A DNA stretch of 64,000 bases from Vibrio celticus (GTDB taxonomy: Bacteria > Pseudomonadota > Gammaproteobacteria > Enterobacterales > Vibrionaceae), in the NCBI RefSeq assembly GCF_024347335.1, contig NZ_AP025463.1, positions 1,302,001-1,366,000 on the forward strand. Direction: 5' to 3'. The position numbers and the translations under genes are program-made. Below, one piece after another: positions 61,430 to 64,000 of the stretch (positions within the stretch are counted from its first letter, which is position 1; each line of letters starts with the position of its first letter). A model generated the notes under the pieces. That model saw only the letters and a list, made by a program, of their open reading frames with translations, made no database searches and was not told the DNA's origin.

Positions 61430-62872
61430 ATGCATATTGAAAACATCTTAAATCAATCCAAACACTATACTCGTCGCCTTAGTACTAAACTCTCGTTGTT
61501 GGCATGCGTTGTCGGTATATCGTTGACGCCTCATGTACTGGCCGAAGAGGGAAGAGAGTGGTTAGCTGGTGATCACCATGCGCATACACATTGGAGCGTA
61601 AAGTGGGATAAAAGTACGTCTCCGTGGTCGCCTATAAAAGGTGGAGATAGCGGACATACCTATTTAGAAAATGCTAATGCAGCTCAAAAATATGGGCTAA
61701 GTTGGTTGGTTAATACTGATCATGGTGGACCTGAACATTCCAAGCTACTTAATGATAAAGCTTACCCTGATCTATTGGAGGCAAGGCAGGCTGTACCGGA
61801 CGTTATGCAGTTTTTTGGTATTGAACTCGATGTACCTGCGGGCGAACACGCGACAGTTATGATGCCAATTAATGCATCAGAGCGTGAATTACTGGTTAAC
61901 TTTCAACGTGATTATAGTATCCGTGAATACCGAAATAAAACACGTCAACGCAATACTGTTGAGCACCTTCAAGCGGGTATTCGTTCGTTTGCCGAGTTAA
62001 CTGAAAAACCTCTCATCATAAAAAATCACCCTAGTCGGCAAGCAACAGGCCCTAATAAATGGGCAAGAGTCACGCCTGAAAAACTGAAAACATGGCATGA
62101 AACGGACCCAGATGTGTTTGTTGGAATGGTCGCTGCACCAGGACATCAAGCTGGACGAAACCGAGGCAGTTATTATAAGTACCCTACGTTGAATGGTTTT
62201 GATCAAATGACAGCAAATGTTGGTGGCGTTTGGGATTACTTTTTGGGAAATGGTATGCGATTTTGGATTACCGCAGGATCGGATAGCCATGTCGCCTCTG
62301 AAGCGGGTGGTCGTGATTTTTGGCCAGGACAATATACTAAGACCTATGTGTATGCGCAAAAAACCTCGAAGGATATTATGGACGGTTTAAGGCATGGCCG
62401 CTCCTTCATGGTGTTTGGTGACCTTATCAATGGTATTGATGTGACTTTGCAATCTAGCGCCAACAAAACAGCATCGCTTGGGGAAACGTTAACGGTCTCA
62501 AAAAGTGAACAACCTATCACGATGAAGGTTGAAGTCGATATTCCAACAACGGTTAACTTTAATAATGAACGGCCTAAACTGAATCGTATTGATGTCATCG
62601 TAGGGGCAGTCGACGACTCGGTGTTGTCTGAAAATGGTAATGAGAGCACGAGTGTGTATCGCCGTATAAGTTCGGAAGAATGGCAGGTTGTGGATGGTAA
62701 GGTGGTGTTTGAACTGACTCTTCCTAAAGACTTTGAAAATGGCTATGTCCGTCTACGAGGAACGAATACAGACACACTAGAGCCTAGCATTGATCACTGG
62801 AACCAAAAGCAAGATCCTTGGCAAGATCTATGGTTTTACACCAACCCAATATTTTGGCAGTCCACACGCTAA
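61430..62872 (+). CDS. exported PHP-domain phosphoesterase-like protein
   Basis: 480 residues with an N-terminal export signal (STKLSLLACVVGISLTPHVLA). The metal-binding motifs of the PHP superfamily are visible in order: WLAGDHHAHTHWS, VNTDHGGPEHSK, a glutamate in FFGIELDVPAGEH, KNHPSRQATG and AGSDSHVASEAGG. PHP proteins usually hydrolyse phosphate esters using three metals. A C-terminal beta-rich domain (about 350-480) follows. Its place in a glycan locus suggests removal of phosphate or phosphoglycerol groups from the substrate, but this is inference. It starts 120 bases after the ISAs1 remnant and has no operator immediately upstream. Confidence 0.85.
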   Translation: MHIENILNQSKHYTRRLSTKLSLLACVVGISLTPHVLAEEGREWLAGDHHAHTHWSVKWDKSTSPWSPIKGGDSGHTYLENANAAQKYGLSWLVNTDHGGPEHSKLLNDKAYPDLLEARQAVPDVMQFFGIELDVPAGEHATVMMPINASERELLVNFQRDYSIREYRNKTRQRNTVEHLQAGIRSFAELTEKPLIIKNHPSRQATGPNKWARVTPEKLKTWHETDPDVFVGMVAAPGHQAGRNRGSYYKYPTLNGFDQMTANVGGVWDYFLGNGMRFWITAGSDSHVASEAGGRDFWPGQYTKTYVYAQKTSKDIMDGLRHGRSFMVFGDLINGIDVTLQSSANKTASLGETLTVSKSEQPITMKVEVDIPTTVNFNNERPKLNRIDVIVGAVDDSVLSENGNESTSVYRRISSEEWQVVDGKVVFELTLPKDFENGYVRLRGTNTDTLEPSIDHWNQKQDPWQDLWFYTNPIFWQSTR

Positions 62873-62899
62873 GTTATTTTTGCGGAACCAACCTTAAAT

Positions 62900-62925
62900 A
62901 AAGGCACCTAGAGCAGGTGTCTTTT
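62900..62925 (+). terminator. terminator after PHP gene
   Basis: Arms AGGCACCT / AGGTGTCT (one wobble pair) with a TTTT tract. Confidence 0.72.
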
Positions 62926-62930
62926 GCTTG

Positions 62931-62944
62931 GTTAAACGTTTATG
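62931..62944. promoter_or_regulatory. LacI-type operator, distal site before moxR
   Basis: GTTAAACGTTTATG, perfect AAACGTTT core, 171 bases upstream of the MoxR ATG. Confidence 0.6.
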
Positions 62945-63058
62945 CACATTTACTATTGTAAATGTAACTAAGTTTGGTCTCTTATGTGGTTGGTGAGATT
63001 CTTTTCACACTATTTAACCTTAAATAAGAAAACTGTAATCACAAAGTCTTGTAATAGG

Positions 63059-63081
63059 TATAATCAATAAAAACGTTTCTA
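63059..63081 (+). promoter_or_regulatory. -10 box and LacI-type operator before moxR
   Basis: TATAAT (63059-63064) is followed after three bases by TAAAAACGTTTCTA (63068-63081), the same geometry as at 34235-34257. The -35 box is poor. Confidence 0.72.
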
Positions 63082-63101
63082 TTGTTATTGGTGAGACTAT
63101 T

Positions 63102-64000
63102 ATGTCGAGTGAAAAGATATTTGCTACGTTCGCTGCATTGACCCGTTATCTTGAAACCCAGGTGGTTGGTCAGCATGAGCTAGTTAGGCAGTTGGTTGTC
63201 GCTTTGCTAGCGGATGGGCATATTTTAGTGGAAGGCCCGCCAGGGTTGGCAAAAACACGTGCGGTAAAGGCGTTAGCTGAATGTATTGAAGGCGACTTTC
63301 ATCGATTGCAATTTACTCCCGATCTACTGCCATCTGATTTGACGGGTACCGACATTTATCGCCCAGAAACCGGGGAGTTCCAATTTCAATCAGGTCCGAT
63401 TTTTAATTCGCTAGTGTTAGCGGATGAGATAAATCGTGCCCCAGCGAAAGTTCAATCTGCCATGTTAGAGGCAATGGCAGAGAAGCAGATTACCGTAGGT
63501 AAGCATACTTACTCGTTACCCGAGCTTTTCTTAGTCATGGCGACACAAAACCCAATTGAGCAAGAAGGCACTTATCCATTACCTGAAGCGCAACTTGATC
63601 GGTTTCTGCTGCAGTTAAACGTAGAGTACCCAAATCGCGAGAGCGAACTGGCTATTTTGCGCCTTAATCGTGGTGAAGCATTAGGCCAAGTAGCCGAGCC
63701 GTCAGTCTTACTTTCTCAAAAAGAGGTGTTCGCAGCCCGACAACAGATCCTTTCTTTGCATATGGCGGAAGATGTAGAAGAGTACCTCATCCGTTTAGTG
63801 ATGGCGACACGTGAACCTCAGCGTTATGACGACCAGTTAAGTGCGTGGTTACAAATGGGTGTGAGCCCACGTGCAACATTGGCGCTTGACCGATGTGCGA
63901 GAGCCAATGCTTGGTTATCCGGCCGTGATTTTGTAACGCCGGAAGATGTGATGATTGTGGCTTATCCCGTTTTGAGACACCGCATAATCCGTAGTTATGA
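63102..64000 (+). CDS. MoxR-family AAA ATPase, 3'-partial
   Basis: About 299 residues are visible before the window ends. MoxR proteins are AAA+ chaperone-like ATPases, usually encoded with DUF58 and von Willebrand-factor proteins that mature other enzymes. The Walker A region is ILVEGPPGLAKTRAV, with the alanine normal for this family, and Walker B is LVLADEINRAPAKVQSAMLE. Further MoxR signatures are FLVMATQNPIEQEGTYPLPE and AQLDRFLLQL. The start is the ATG at 63102, 20 bases after an AAACGTTT operator, which places it inside the inferred LacI regulon. Similar MoxR operons are found beside sulfatase loci in marine bacteria, as far as I recall. Confidence 0.92.
   Translation, partial: MSSEKIFATFAALTRYLETQVVGQHELVRQLVVALLADGHILVEGPPGLAKTRAVKALAECIEGDFHRLQFTPDLLPSDLTGTDIYRPETGEFQFQSGPIFNSLVLADEINRAPAKVQSAMLEAMAEKQITVGKHTYSLPELFLVMATQNPIEQEGTYPLPEAQLDRFLLQLNVEYPNRESELAILRLNRGEALGQVAEPSVLLSQKEVFAARQQILSLHMAEDVEEYLIRLVMATREPQRYDDQLSAWLQMGVSPRATLALDRCARANAWLSGRDFVTPEDVMIVAYPVLRHRIIRSY

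Overview
The window looks like a chromosomal segment of a marine gammaproteobacterium, most probably a Vibrio. Vibrio-like housekeeping genes on the left (nhaA, a fadE with a TetR regulator beside it, fabV, a YbjL-type transporter, a LapA-type VCBS adhesin with its TolC partner) adjoin a large accessory region for a sulfated polysaccharide. These assignments come from reading the encoded proteins; no database search was possible.

Layout. 1-7.4 kb: end of nhaA, an OmpA-like lipoprotein and a TolC/LapE-like channel on the minus strand, and a divergent type I-secreted adhesin with 119-residue VCBS repeats and a TAAG motif of the LapG-cleavage type. 7.8-13.6 kb: a TetR regulator, fadE, an IS4-type element sitting exactly inside what would have been the fadE terminator palindrome, and fabV. 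13.7-15.6 kb: degenerate intergenic repeats and ybjL. 15.7-17.1 kb: a graveyard of IS5-, IS110- and IS3-type transposase remnants that looks like an island edge. 17.1-22.9 kb: an RND/MFP/NodT efflux operon.

23-63 kb is a polysaccharide utilisation locus. It encodes four intact sulfatases, one sulfatase interrupted by a single amber codon and one reduced to a stub, an anaerobic-type sulfatase maturase, two GH3 glycosidases (one exported with a PA14 insert, one cytosolic), two proteins of the GH144/glucoamylase-domain type (the fold of endo-beta-1,2-glucanases), a very long GH94 enzyme resembling 1,2-beta-oligoglucan phosphorylase, a complete ABC sugar importer, an outer-membrane barrel, a glycan-binding-like lipoprotein, an exported GH43-like propeller protein, an exported PHP-family phosphoesterase and a LacI-family regulator. 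About seventeen copies of a TAGAAACGTTTCTA-like palindrome lie in front of nearly every transcription unit from 25.7 to 63.1 kb, including a MoxR ATPase at the right edge, which suggests one LacI regulon.

The inferred pathway is: exported sulfatases, GH144-like and GH3 enzymes trim a sulfated (perhaps phosphorylated) beta-1,2-glucan; oligosaccharides enter by the barrel and the ABC importer; a cytosolic sulfatase, the GH94 phosphorylase and the cytosolic GH3 finish them to glucose and glucose-1-phosphate. Sulfatases combined with the beta-1,2-glucan enzyme set is the most novel feature here. 57-61.3 kb holds two ISAs1 remnants bracketing a GH3 fragment, a 12-copy heptamer repeat and the GH43-like gene.
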